A DNA stretch of 64,000 nucleotides, taken from NCBI GenBank assembly GCA_964251665.1, contig CAXUKO010000005.1, positions 124,001 through 188,000 on the forward strand. The letters are read 5' to 3'. The notes under the pieces are model-generated. The model had not been told where the DNA came from, did no database searches, and saw only the letters and a program-made list of their open reading frames with translations. This DNA is from JBBQLG01 sp964251665. GTDB taxonomy: Bacteria; Bacteroidota; Bacteroidia; Cytophagales; Spirosomataceae. A program made the position numbers and the translations under genes. This document shows, piece after piece, positions 1-9,223 of this stretch. The first letter of the stretch is position 1. The number at the start of each line of letters is the position of its first letter.

Positions 1-61
1 TACTTTGCCTGAAAAAAATGGTATATTTCCCCCTGTTTTTTGCCGTATACTTCCCTCAATC

Positions 62-3000
62 ATGTTACGACGCTTACGTCTATTTGCTTTGCTCGCCCTG
101 ACCAGCTGGTTCGGCTATGCCTGTAACGGTTCATCAAAAACACTGTTTACGCTGTTGCCAGCCGATCAGACCGGCATTACGTTTGCCAACCGCATCATTG
201 AGAATGACTCGCTGAACATTCTCAATATCGAGTACATCTACAATGGGGGTGGCGTGGCCCTCGGCGACTTCAATAATGATGGTAAAACCGACGTCTTCTT
301 CACCGGCAATCAGGTTACCAACCGCCTGTATCTAAACCGCACGGCAGCGGGCGAGAATGCCCTCAAATTTGATGACATCACAAAAACAGCCGGTGTCGAC
401 GGTGCGGGCAAGTGGTGTTCGGGCGTAGCCCTGGTGGATATTAACAATGACGGCCTCCTCGACATTTACGTGGGTGCCACCCTCAGCAAGTCGGATCACG
501 ACCGGGAAAACCTGCTTTACGTAAATCAGGGACTCAAAAAACAGGCAGATGGAACCGGGGTGCCGGTGTTCCGGGAAATGGCTAAAGAATACGGTATCGC
601 TGATGACAGCCACACGACCAATGCCGCCTTTTTTGACTACGACAACGACGGCGATCTTGATCTGTACGTGCTTACCGACCGGATTGACGAATACCCCAAT
701 GTATACCGCGCTAAAGTTGACGATGGCTCATCGCTGAACACCGACCGGCTTTTCCGGAATGATTTCGACGCTAAACTCGGGCACCCGGTATTCACCAATG
801 TATCGAAGCAGGCCGGTATTCTGCATGATGGCTACGGCCTGGGCATGAACATCACTGACATTAACCGGGACGGCTGGAAAGACATATTGGTGACCAACGA
901 TTACCTCTCCGACGATCTGCTGTACATCAACAACCACAACGGCACTTTCTCGGAGCAGGCCGGACTGTATTTTAAGCACACCAGCAACACGGCGATGGGT
1001 AACGACGTGAGCGACATCAATAACGACGGGCTGGCCGATGTGATCGCCGTTGATATGATGCCCCGCGATAATTACCGCAAAAAGATGCTGCTGGCCTCCA
1101 ACAACTACCAGAACTACCTCAACAACGACGAATACAAGTACCATTATCAGGTTGTTCGGAATACGCTGCAACTCAATCAGGGGCCGCGTCCGAACTCGAC
1201 CGTACCCGCCTTCAGTGAAATCAGTCTGCTGGCCGATGTTGCCGAAACGGACTGGAGCTGGGCACCGATGGTGGTCGATTTCGACCATGACGGCTACCGC
1301 GACCTGCTGATTACGAATGGCTTCCCCAAAGACGTGACCGACCGCGATTTTATGACGTTCCGGGCCGAGAACTCGCGGGTTGCCGGTAAGGAGTATACGT
1401 TAAATCAAATCCCGATTGTCAAGATCAGTAATTACGCATTTCATAATAACGGCAATCTGACGTTTTCGGACGTAACCAAAGACTGGGGCATCAACAATCC
1501 GTCTTTCTCGAACGGGGCTGCTTATGGCGATTTGGACAACGATGGCGACCTGGATTATGTCGTCAACAACATCAATGATTCGGCCTTTGTGTACCGCAAC
1601 AACCTGATCGAAAACAAGCCAGAAAAAGCCAGCTACCTGCGGGTTAAGTTCAAAGGTCCGGCCCAGAACGTAATGGGTCTGGGTGCCTTTGTGGAACTTC
1701 ATTATAAAGACGCCACCGGCAAGCCAACGCAGCAGGTGTATGAGCACAGCCCTTACCGGGGTTACCTTTCAACGGTAGAGCCGATTGCGCATTTCGGGTT
1801 GGGCAACATCAAAACCGTCGATGAGGTACGGATTAGCTGGCCCGGTCTGAATGGTAAACCAGGCCAGCAGCAACTATTGCGCAACGTTGCCGTGAATCAG
1901 GTGCTGACAGTCGATGTGAAAAATGCAACGCAACCTATTCCGGCAGTAGCCCCGCAAGCCGGGCAGTTTGCGGAGGTGACCGATTCAGTAGGACTGAACA
2001 TCACGCATACCGAACCCGAGTACATCGACTTTAACGTCCAGAAGTTACTACCGCATAAACTCTCGCAGTTTGGTCCGGCGGTGGCCGTGGGCGATGTCAA
2101 CGGCGATCAGCTCGATGACCTGTTCATTGGGGGAAGCCGCAACCGCAAAGGCCGGTTCATGCTGCAAACGACAGCGGGGAAATTCCTAAATAAAGACCTG
2201 CTGCCCGGGGCCGACAGTTCGGGCAAGGCGCAGGAAGACATGGGTACGCTGCTGTTTGATGCAGACAGTGATGGCGACCTGGATTTATACGTTGCCAGTG
2301 GCAGTATCGAAGGCAATGCGGGCACCGATGTGTATCAGGACCGGCTGTATCTGAACGACGGAAAAGGTGGCTACACGCTGGCGACTGGCGCTTTGCCGGT
2401 TAACTGGGTTAGCAAATCGTGCGTTAAAGCCGTCGACTTCGACCGCGATGGTGATTTGGATTTATTCGTCGGGGGCCGGGTTGAGCCGGACAAATACCCC
2501 AAGCCGGTATCAAGTTTTATTCTGCGGAATGACTCGCAGAAAGGCCTACCGAAATTTACGGACATAACAGCGCAGGTGGCGCCCCAACTGAAAGACATTG
2601 GGTTAGTCTGCGATGCCTTGTGGACCGATCCTGACAACGACGGCTGGCCCGACCTGATGCTGGCTGGCGAATGGATGCCGCTCACCTTGCTGAAAAATGA
2701 GCAGGGCAAACGATTCACCCCAACGGCAGAAGCTTCGTTCGGTAAAGCGAAAGGGTGGTGGAACTCCATTGCATCAGGCGATTTTGACCATGACGGCGAT
2801 ATGGATTACATCGCTGGTAACCTTGGCCTGAATGCCCGGATGCGTGCCAGTGATAAGGAGCCAGTCCGCATTTACGCGGGCGATTTCGATAATAACGGTT
2901 TCTACGATGCTATTCCCACGATTTTCATTCCCAACGAGCAGGGCGAACGCAAGGAGTTTCCGTTTCATGGGCGCGAAGATCTGATCAAGCAGATGATTGT

Positions 3001-3697
3001 CATGCGCCGACGCTTCCCTTATTTCAAGGACTTTACGCAGGCCTCCATCGACAAGCTGCTGACGCCCGAAGAACGCAAGGATGCGCTGGTACTGGAAGCC
3101 AATTACCTGCAGTCGGTTTATATCCGAAACGACGGGGGAGGCAGTTTTACGCTGCAACCGCTGCCGGTTCAGGCGCAGCTCGCACCGATTTTCGGGATGG
3201 TAACCGACGACGTAGACCGCGATGGTCATCTGGACGTGCTGCTCGTGGGTAACGACTACAGCGCCGAAGTGCTCATGGGCCGCTACGATGCCCTGAACGG
3301 ACTATGGCTGAAAGGCGACGGTACGGGCCAGTTTACGCCACAAACCATTGCCCGAAGCGGATTCTACGTACCCGGCAACGCCAAGGGCCTGGTCCGGCTG
3401 ACCGATGCGAAAGGGCGCGAACTGCTGGTAGCCACCCAGAACCGGGGGCAACTGTGCGCCTTCCGAAATTTACAACCCGACGAGTCGATTCGTTTGCAGC
3501 CCACAGATGTAGTGGCCTTAGTGACCGATGCACAAGGGCATACAGAGCGGGTAGAATGCGGCTACGGCAGTTCGTACCTGTCTCAATCGGGCCGTACGCT
3601 GCCTGTGAATCCGACGGTCAAACAAGTGGTTCTTGTCGATGTGAAAGGGCGCAAACGAACCGTTCCGCTGCCTGCTCAATCAATGGCAAAACGGTAA
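62..3697 (+). CDS. FG-GAP/VCBS repeat lipoprotein with ASPIC/UnbV domain (CRTAC1-like)
   Basis: Large exported beta-propeller protein of the CRTAC1/UnbV type; the molecular role of the family is unknown. The ATG at 62 is chosen over an upstream TTG because it begins a lipoprotein signal (basic MLRRLR, hydrophobic stretch, Cys at residue 21 after GYA, a relaxed lipobox). Many Asp-rich calcium-binding loops of the D-x-N/D-x-D-G type recur through the protein (DFNNDGKTD, DINNDGLLD, DYDNDGDLD and others), as in FG-GAP repeats. An ASPIC/UnbV segment lies near residues 540-630 (GLGAFVELHY, then HFGLG and VRISWPG). A second propeller follows. About 1,211 aa. The next gene starts 6 bp downstream, so the two are probably co-transcribed. 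The predicted location is the outer membrane or cell surface. Confidence 0.88.
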   Translation: MLRRLRLFALLALTSWFGYACNGSSKTLFTLLPADQTGITFANRIIENDSLNILNIEYIYNGGGVALGDFNNDGKTDVFFTGNQVTNRLYLNRTAAGENALKFDDITKTAGVDGAGKWCSGVALVDINNDGLLDIYVGATLSKSDHDRENLLYVNQGLKKQADGTGVPVFREMAKEYGIADDSHTTNAAFFDYDNDGDLDLYVLTDRIDEYPNVYRAKVDDGSSLNTDRLFRNDFDAKLGHPVFTNVSKQAGILHDGYGLGMNITDINRDGWKDILVTNDYLSDDLLYINNHNGTFSEQAGLYFKHTSNTAMGNDVSDINNDGLADVIAVDMMPRDNYRKKMLLASNNYQNYLNNDEYKYHYQVVRNTLQLNQGPRPNSTVPAFSEISLLADVAETDWSWAPMVVDFDHDGYRDLLITNGFPKDVTDRDFMTFRAENSRVAGKEYTLNQIPIVKISNYAFHNNGNLTFSDVTKDWGINNPSFSNGAAYGDLDNDGDLDYVVNNINDSAFVYRNNLIENKPEKASYLRVKFKGPAQNVMGLGAFVELHYKDATGKPTQQVYEHSPYRGYLSTVEPIAHFGLGNIKTVDEVRISWPGLNGKPGQQQLLRNVAVNQVLTVDVKNATQPIPAVAPQAGQFAEVTDSVGLNITHTEPEYIDFNVQKLLPHKLSQFGPAVAVGDVNGDQLDDLFIGGSRNRKGRFMLQTTAGKFLNKDLLPGADSSGKAQEDMGTLLFDADSDGDLDLYVASGSIEGNAGTDVYQDRLYLNDGKGGYTLATGALPVNWVSKSCVKAVDFDRDGDLDLFVGGRVEPDKYPKPVSSFILRNDSQKGLPKFTDITAQVAPQLKDIGLVCDALWTDPDNDGWPDLMLAGEWMPLTLLKNEQGKRFTPTAEASFGKAKGWWNSIASGDFDHDGDMDYIAGNLGLNARMRASDKEPVRIYAGDFDNNGFYDAIPTIFIPNEQGERKEFPFHGREDLIKQMIVMRRRFPYFKDFTQASIDKLLTPEERKDALVLEANYLQSVYIRNDGGGSFTLQPLPVQAQLAPIFGMVTDDVDRDGHLDVLLVGNDYSAEVLMGRYDALNGLWLKGDGTGQFTPQTIARSGFYVPGNAKGLVRLTDAKGRELLVATQNRGQLCAFRNLQPDESIRLQPTDVVALVTDAQGHTERVECGYGSSYLSQSGRTLPVNPTVKQVVLVDVKGRKRTVPLPAQSMAKR

Positions 3698-3703
3698 CCG
3701 GAC

Positions 3704-4357
3704 ATGAAGCGGATTGTCGGCCTGTTTCTGCTGTTGTTTATCGGCTACCTACTGGTGGATTACGTTTGGCCCCGAACGAGTAATCTGCGTGAATTTAAAC
3801 CCGCCGACGTTGCCCGGCTCGACACCCAGATGTGGCGCTCGTATTACGACCGGAAACAGGCAACGCTTATCTGGCAATTACTAAACTTATTCCGGGCGCA
3901 GTACCGGGCGTCGTGGGTGGATGCAACGCGCATGGCGTATCAGGCCGGGCGGGCTGCGTTTGTCTTCAAGGAGGGCAAAACACCCACCGACTACGAGCGG
4001 GCCATCCCCTATCTCGAACGCTATTTTAGTCTGTTTGAGCGCCAGAGCCGGGAGCCGTTCGACGTTCGGCAGGCGGCCCGTACGGAGTTAGTCTGGTGGA
4101 TTGTACACCGGAAGCGCAACCCGCCTGCCCTCGAACAGGCGCTGGCCGATGAGATGGCGGTTATTTATCACCAACCCGCCCGCGACTTTGCCGGATACGC
4201 TGCTTACCGAACCGAAGCCATGATGCTGCGTGACTCAGCCGCCGAAAGCCCGGCAGGCGTGACTACTGCTAACTGGCAAACCATAAACGACCTGCTGAAA
4301 CTCTCCTGGGAATCAGCGTATCAAGCTGTTAATCAGCACAAATCCCCGGTCAGCTGA
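3704..4357 (+). CDS. Conserved hypothetical membrane-anchored protein
   Basis: Protein of 217 aa with one N-terminal hydrophobic segment (residues 5-23, GLFLLLFIGYLLVDYVW), so it is probably anchored in the inner membrane with the rest outside the cytoplasm, or exported with a signal peptide. The remainder is rich in Arg, Tyr, Trp and Ala and looks helical; no catalytic motif is recognised. It begins 6 bp after the UnbV-type gene and probably shares its mRNA, so it may assist that protein. The last codons (residues about 211-217) lie inside the perfect palindrome that forms the terminator, so the terminator and the C-terminus share sequence. Confidence 0.7.
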   Translation: MKRIVGLFLLLFIGYLLVDYVWPRTSNLREFKPADVARLDTQMWRSYYDRKQATLIWQLLNLFRAQYRASWVDATRMAYQAGRAAFVFKEGKTPTDYERAIPYLERYFSLFERQSREPFDVRQAARTELVWWIVHRKRNPPALEQALADEMAVIYHQPARDFAGYAAYRTEAMMLRDSAAESPAGVTTANWQTINDLLKLSWESAYQAVNQHKSPVS

Positions 4358-4371
4358 CCGGGGATTTGTGC
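4336..4371. terminator. 36-bp perfect palindrome, bidirectional terminator
   Basis: Two 18-nt arms (first arm begins GCACAAATCCCCGG) are exact reverse complements with no spacer. The element spans the last codons of the rightward gene ending at 4357 and ends one base before the stop codon of the leftward gene ending at 4373. Its position between convergent genes and its GC-rich core support a shared terminator. Confidence 0.8.
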
Positions 4372-4372
4372 T

Positions 4373-4885
4373 TTATGCTTCCTGTGCAACCTCGCTCAAT
4401 GGCCGAAAGTTGGGCGGCAGGGTTTCCTCGTCTTTTTCGTAAGGTACCACTTCTAAAATTGGGGTCAGATTTACATCTGTGATGTCGAACGGAACCAGCA
4501 TGGACTTCAGGCTTTCCTGAATACGCTCGTAGGCTTCTTTAACTGTTCCGGCGTTGATGAGCATCACGTTTACTACTTTTTTCTCCTTACCACTGCGTTC
4601 GTCTTCAGTGATATAAACAACTTTACATTTATACCACTTCTCACCCGTTTCGAGGTGAAACACATCACTTAGCCGCATGGGACTCAAGCCGGTAATCTGA
4701 AAATCAGGGGTGTTATCGGCAACAATGCCGTAGAGCCGGGCTTCAGCATCGGTGTATGAAACTGCGTCGATGAGGTATGCCTCTGTCACGGCCTTTTGTT
4801 TGATCAATGATTCGTTACGCGTTCCAATCGCCATCTCATCGATGGGTTGTTGATAGCGGATTTTTCCGAGATACCAGCTTGGCAT
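4373..4885 (-). CDS. DUF4494 domain protein
   Basis: Small soluble protein of 170 aa recognised as the Bacteroidota-specific DUF4494 family. It opens MPSWYLGKIRYQ and carries the family-typical stretch KWYKCKVVYITEDE near residues 82-95. There is no signal peptide. No biochemical role is known; the fold is thought to be compact alpha/beta. It is separated from its downstream neighbour by a palindromic terminator and from the upstream class-V aminotransferase gene by about 110 bp, so it is probably transcribed alone. Start taken at the ATG at 4885. Confidence 0.8.
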   Translation of the reverse strand: MPSWYLGKIRYQQPIDEMAIGTRNESLIKQKAVTEAYLIDAVSYTDAEARLYGIVADNTPDFQITGLSPMRLSDVFHLETGEKWYKCKVVYITEDERSGKEKKVVNVMLINAGTVKEAYERIQESLKSMLVPFDITDVNLTPILEVVPYEKDEETLPPNFRPLSEVAQEA

Positions 4886-4998
4886 TGTTCGTTGGTTTGG
4901 TTGAAAAGCCGCTTTTTCACTACGCGGCTATAAACAAATATACAAAAAATAGGGCATATTTCCCAGCTTAAACCGGACGGTTTTCCCTGCCCAACCAC

Positions 4999-6186
4999 TT
5001 ACTTTAACTGGCTGATGGCTTCGCAGAACCGCCCAGTTTCAGCAATTGTGTTGTAATAATGAACTGAAGCCCGCACCATCGACGGAAGGTTCCGGGCGTT
5101 ACCATCCAGTCGGGTATGAGCGTTATCCGTGATGGAAACATTAATGCCCTGCGCGAACAAGCTGCTTCTGACGTCGGCAGAGGCCATACCAGTAAGGGCG
5201 AACGTGACGATACCACACTGCTCTGCTCCCCGGTCATATACCGTTACACCGTTGATAGTCCGTAGCTGCTCACGTAGCCCGTTTGCCAGCGTAACAATGC
5301 GTAGATAGGTAGTGGCGATATCGGCGGACAAAGCATAATCGATAGCAGTACCCAATCCGAGTTTAGCCGCCACGTTCCCTTCCCACGTTTCGAACCGTCG
5401 GGCGTCCGGCCGGACTTCGTACTGATCCGGGCTAACCCAGGTAGCCGCGTGCAAGTCCAGAAAGGGTGGTTCGAGTTGGTCCAGCAAGGCTTTGCGAACG
5501 TAAAGGAAGCCAGTGCCACGCGGCCCGCGGAGGTATTTACGACCCGTTGCCGACAGCATATCACAACCTATGGCCTGCACATCAACCGGCATCTGACCAA
5601 CGGACTGACACGCATCGAGCAGGTATAAAACACCGGCCGCTCTGGCCACTTTACCGATTGCAGCCGCCGGGTTAACCAGCCCGCCGTTGGTTGGCACGTG
5701 CGTAATAGCAATAAGCTTTACCCGATGATCCATCATCGCTTCGAGTGCTGGAATAGATAGCTGTCCCGTCTCATCATCCGGCACCGCTTCAACCAGCACC
5801 CCAAACCGCCGGGCAATTTGCAGGTAGGCAATGTAGTTGCTGGCGTACTCAACCATTGACGTCAGAATGCGGTCACCGGGCTGAAATTTGATGGCATAAA
5901 ACGCCATATCCCAGGCACGGGTCGCATTTTCAACAAGGGCAATCTCGTCGCGTTGTGCGTTAATCAGCGTAGCCACCGAGTCATATATAGCCTCGACCCG
6001 ATCCCCAGCCAGCCGGGCGGCTTCGTAGCCTCCGATCTGCGCTTCCTGCTGCAGGTGATCCAGTACAGTCTGCAAACTCTGCCGGGTCGTCAGCGCAGCC
6101 CCTGCATTGTTGAAGTGCAGCACATGATCACAGCCGGGTGTGTCGGCCCGGATTCGGGTGAGGAATGGTGGTTCAAGCGAGATCAT
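4999..6186 (-). CDS. Aminotransferase class V-fold PLP-dependent enzyme
   Basis: PLP-dependent fold-type I enzyme of 395 aa, related to cysteine desulfurases, isopenicillin N epimerases and C-S lyases. Visible motifs are HFNNAGAA near residue 24, VENATRAW (85-92), THVPTNGG (162-169), LDACQSVGQ with cofactor-binding Asp191, and SATGRKY with the presumed Schiff-base Lys217, followed by the glycine-rich GPRGTGFLYV. Length is normal for the family. There is no signal peptide, so it is cytoplasmic. The substrate cannot be read from the sequence. Kynureninase was considered because a tryptophan dioxygenase lies 50 kb away, but the motif set is of the general class V type. The gene appears monocistronic. 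Confidence 0.85.
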   Translation of the reverse strand: MISLEPPFLTRIRADTPGCDHVLHFNNAGAALTTRQSLQTVLDHLQQEAQIGGYEAARLAGDRVEAIYDSVATLINAQRDEIALVENATRAWDMAFYAIKFQPGDRILTSMVEYASNYIAYLQIARRFGVLVEAVPDDETGQLSIPALEAMMDHRVKLIAITHVPTNGGLVNPAAAIGKVARAAGVLYLLDACQSVGQMPVDVQAIGCDMLSATGRKYLRGPRGTGFLYVRKALLDQLEPPFLDLHAATWVSPDQYEVRPDARRFETWEGNVAAKLGLGTAIDYALSADIATTYLRIVTLANGLREQLRTINGVTVYDRGAEQCGIVTFALTGMASADVRSSLFAQGINVSITDNAHTRLDGNARNLPSMVRASVHYYNTIAETGRFCEAISQLK

Positions 6187-6230
6187 CAGCGCATTAGACT
6201 CGGTAAAGTTGCAGATGGATATCTTTAATC

Positions 6231-8369
6231 TTAGAGCACCAACCCGCTCCGTCGCAGCATGGCTTTGGGCGACGGTTCGCGGCCGCGGAATTTCTTGTAC
6301 AATTCCATTGGCTTCTCGGTGCCGCCTTTTTCCAGCACATTTTTGCGAAAGTTGTCGGCGACTTCGTGATTCTCCAGACCACCCTTTTCTTTGAAAAACT
6401 CAAAGGCATCGGCATCCAGCACCTCCGACCATTTATAGCTGTAATAACCCGCCGAATACCCACCGGCAAAGATGTGCGAAAAGGCTGGGCTAAAGGCCGT
6501 TCCGGGAACCGTTGGGAACAGGTTGACAAGTGAATCGACGTGGCTTTCGACCGCGCTTACGGACTCGCCCTTAGGCTTCTGACTATGCCAGTACATATCC
6601 GTGAGGCCAAACCGCAGTTGACGCAGGTTGGCAACGCCCGCCATGAAATTCTGGCTGGCGCGGATTTTCTCAACCAGTTCGGCCGGGATAACTTCGCCGG
6701 TCTGGTAATGCTTTGCGAACAGGTTGAGCGCTTCGGGATCGTAGCACCAGTTCTCCATCACCTGCGATGGTAACTCCACAAAGTCCCGCGTGACGTTGGT
6801 ACCACTCAGGCTTTCGTACTGCCCGTTGGCCAGCATGCCATGCAGCGCGTGGCCAAACTCGTGAAACAACGTTGTGACTTCGCCAAAACTCAACAGCGAC
6901 GGCTTCGTATCCGTGGGCCGCGTGAAGTTGCAGACATTGACAATATGGGGCCGGATGTTTTGCCCATTCACGATCTTCTGGCCCTGAACATCGTTCATCC
7001 ACGCGCCACTGCGTTTGCCGGGCCGGGGGAAGTAATCGCCGTAGAAAACCGCTATGAACTTACCCGACCGGTCAAAAACTTCGTAAGCTTTCACTTCGGG
7101 ATTATACACCGGAATCGCGCTGTTCTCCCGGAACGTAAGGCCGTACAATTTGTCGGCAACTGCAAAAACACCGTTTAATACGTTCTCTAATTTGAAATAG
7201 GGCTTCAGCAGTTCATCGTCGATGGCATAACGCTCTTTCTTGAGTTTCTCGGCGTAATAACTGTAATCCCATTGCTCCAGCGCGTTGCCGGTAAACCCGT
7301 GCTCTTTGGCGTAGGTTAGCAGCTCGGCCAGTTGTTTCTCGGCGACGGGTTTAGCGTATCCCACCAGTTCATCCAGAAAATCCTGTACTTTTTTCGACGA
7401 ACCGGCCATGCTTTCCTCCAGCACAAAATCGGCATGGGTGTGGTAGCCAAGCAGCGTAGCCCGGTCGTAGCGTAACTGTACCAGTTGCTGAATGATACCG
7501 GTATTGTCATTTTTATCGCCGTGAAAACCACGTCCGTTATAAGCCCGGTAAAGCTGCTCGCGCAGGGTACGGTTATCGGCGTACTGCATGAATGGACCAT
7601 AACTGGGAGCCTGTAGAGTGAACAGCCAGCCCTCTTTCTGCTGCTGTTCGCCGGTTCGTTTTGCGGCTTCACGCACGAAATCAGGTAACCCTGCGAGATC
7701 CTTTTCGTCGGTTACCTCCATCGAAAATTCGTTGGTTTCGTTCAGCACGTTCTCGCCGAATTGCAGGGAAAGTTGCGACAGCTGGGTATCGATTGTCCGA
7801 AGTTTAGCCTTATCGGCCTCGTTCAGATTGGCCCCGTTTCGGGCAAACCGCTTGTACACCTTTTCCAGCAGCATCTGGCTTTCAGTATCCAGCGTCAGCG
7901 TCGCACGTTGGTCATACACGGCCTTGATGCGGGCAAAAAGCTGGGCATTCAGGGTAATATCATTGCCGTATTCACTCAGCAACGGCGATGCCTGCCGAAC
8001 GATCTCCTGTAGTTCAGGACTGGTTTCGGCACTGTTGAGGTTGAACAGAATAGACGTCGTCCGCCCCAGCAGTTCGCCCGACCGTTCCAAGGCAACAATC
8101 GTATTCTCGAAGGTCGGTTCGGCAGCATTGCCGGCAATGGCCGCTACTTCCTGGCGGCCCTGAGCCATACCTTCCTGAAGGGCAGGCAGATAAAATTCGT
8201 TTCTGATCTGCGGAAACGGGGCCGTCTCGTGGGGTGTTCCGAAGGACGGCTGTAACAGGCTATTGTCGGTCATCTTGGGTAATTTGACAATGGGTTGAGC
8301 AAAGGCAACGGTCGAAAGTGCCGTTAGTATAGCGATTAATCCGCCGGGTTTTGATGTAAAGGAAAACAT
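6231..8369 (-). CDS. dcp: M3 family zinc metallopeptidase (peptidyl-dipeptidase Dcp type)
   Basis: Oligopeptidase of the thimet/M3 family, 712 aa, which is full length for peptidyl-dipeptidase Dcp or oligopeptidase A. The zinc site is FHEFGHALHG with His503, Glu504 and His507; the third ligand is probably Glu532 in DFVELPSQ. The N-terminus (MFSFTSKPGGLIAILTALST, then AFAQ) looks like a Sec signal peptide cut after residue 25, which would place the enzyme in the periplasm. Periplasmic M3 enzymes remove C-terminal dipeptides from short peptides. It is followed by the class-V enzyme 44 bp away on the same strand, so co-transcription is possible but not required. Confidence 0.92.
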   Translation of the reverse strand: MFSFTSKPGGLIAILTALSTVAFAQPIVKLPKMTDNSLLQPSFGTPHETAPFPQIRNEFYLPALQEGMAQGRQEVAAIAGNAAEPTFENTIVALERSGELLGRTTSILFNLNSAETSPELQEIVRQASPLLSEYGNDITLNAQLFARIKAVYDQRATLTLDTESQMLLEKVYKRFARNGANLNEADKAKLRTIDTQLSQLSLQFGENVLNETNEFSMEVTDEKDLAGLPDFVREAAKRTGEQQQKEGWLFTLQAPSYGPFMQYADNRTLREQLYRAYNGRGFHGDKNDNTGIIQQLVQLRYDRATLLGYHTHADFVLEESMAGSSKKVQDFLDELVGYAKPVAEKQLAELLTYAKEHGFTGNALEQWDYSYYAEKLKKERYAIDDELLKPYFKLENVLNGVFAVADKLYGLTFRENSAIPVYNPEVKAYEVFDRSGKFIAVFYGDYFPRPGKRSGAWMNDVQGQKIVNGQNIRPHIVNVCNFTRPTDTKPSLLSFGEVTTLFHEFGHALHGMLANGQYESLSGTNVTRDFVELPSQVMENWCYDPEALNLFAKHYQTGEVIPAELVEKIRASQNFMAGVANLRQLRFGLTDMYWHSQKPKGESVSAVESHVDSLVNLFPTVPGTAFSPAFSHIFAGGYSAGYYSYKWSEVLDADAFEFFKEKGGLENHEVADNFRKNVLEKGGTEKPMELYKKFRGREPSPKAMLRRSGLVL

Positions 8370-8464
8370 TAAAAACGTTGAATTTGGTGCTAAGCAGTCG
8401 ACTGAATACGATGTTCTGGTTTTATGAATTGGCAGCAGGACAAATTTACAGCCAGGTTTCCGAT

Positions 8465-9214
8465 TTATTGAACAGCGGTTTCACGCCAAACTGTTCGTGC
8501 CTGTACCAGCACCTGTTCATCTTGATTGAGGATTTGGTGCAGAAAGCCGTCAGGAGTTGCCGGGCAGGCTTGTGATAAAATTGCTTGTCCCAGCGTAGCT
8601 TCAGCACGGAAGATAACGTCGAGTTGCTCAAGGGTATGCGTGTCCAGAAACTCGGCGGGCAGAGCTTCAATCAGCCATTGAAAATAACGGGTGTTGTTCA
8701 CGTGCCGATTGGCATCGAGATCATGCCAGCGGGCCACAAACTGCTCCGAAAACAGGGGTTCTGTAAATGGGGGCAGTTTCCCTCCTGCGGGGGATAACGG
8801 TTCAAATTCGCTGTAAACGGCTGTTTGATCGCGAATGAAATCCGGAATGGCGATGATCCGACGTTTTTCCATATGCAGTACGCCCCATACACTCGTCACC
8901 CGAACGAGCGACTGGTCGGTAGCCGCGTCTGTTAACTGAAATTCCCGGTAGTAGAAATACCGGTCAATGTCGGAGATCCACGTTTTAAGCGTTACCGTCT
9001 GATTGTGGGTCGGCAGTTCGGTCACCTCAATCCGCATCCGCGACAGTACCCACGATACACCCCATTCGAGCAGACGCGGTACATCGACCTGCCGCGTTTC
9101 GGAATGTTGCCAGGCGATTTCCTGCAAACGTTCGGCCAGTGCCGGAATAGTTAATAAGTGGTGAGCATCCGTTTCGGCAATGCGAATCGGAAAGGTAGCA
9201 GCGCTAAAATTCAT
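8465..9214 (-). CDS. Acyl-ACP thioesterase family protein
   Basis: Double hot-dog thioesterase of 249 aa resembling plant FatA/FatB and bacterial acyl-ACP thioesterases. The first half contains TDAHHLLTIPALAERLQE and LEWGVSWVLSRMRIEV; the second has the typical RWHDLDANRHVNNTRYFQWL (about residues 161-180), in which Asp, Asn and His are the expected active-site residues. It hydrolyses acyl-ACP to release free fatty acids in the cytoplasm. The gene begins 9 bp after the end of the DUF2279 gene upstream, so the two form a likely operon. It is unlikely to serve the polyketide locus, which has its own thioesterase domain. Confidence 0.85.
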   Translation of the reverse strand: MNFSAATFPIRIAETDAHHLLTIPALAERLQEIAWQHSETRQVDVPRLLEWGVSWVLSRMRIEVTELPTHNQTVTLKTWISDIDRYFYYREFQLTDAATDQSLVRVTSVWGVLHMEKRRIIAIPDFIRDQTAVYSEFEPLSPAGGKLPPFTEPLFSEQFVARWHDLDANRHVNNTRYFQWLIEALPAEFLDTHTLEQLDVIFRAEATLGQAILSQACPATPDGFLHQILNQDEQVLVQARTVWRETAVQ

Positions 9215-9223
9215 GCGGATAAA

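Noticed and set aside
728..1288. Long antisense frame within the FG-GAP gene, with others like it inside the large genes
   Set aside because: The real gene has repeat motifs throughout; the antisense frames are low-complexity mirrors of the Asp-rich loops.
4999..6186. Kynureninase acting with the tryptophan dioxygenase
   Set aside because: The enzyme shows general class V aminotransferase motifs, lies 50 kb away and has no kynurenine-pathway neighbours.
8465..9214. Acyl-ACP thioesterase as part of the NRPS/PKS cluster
   Set aside because: It is separated by several unrelated genes, and the line already ends in its own thioesterase domain.
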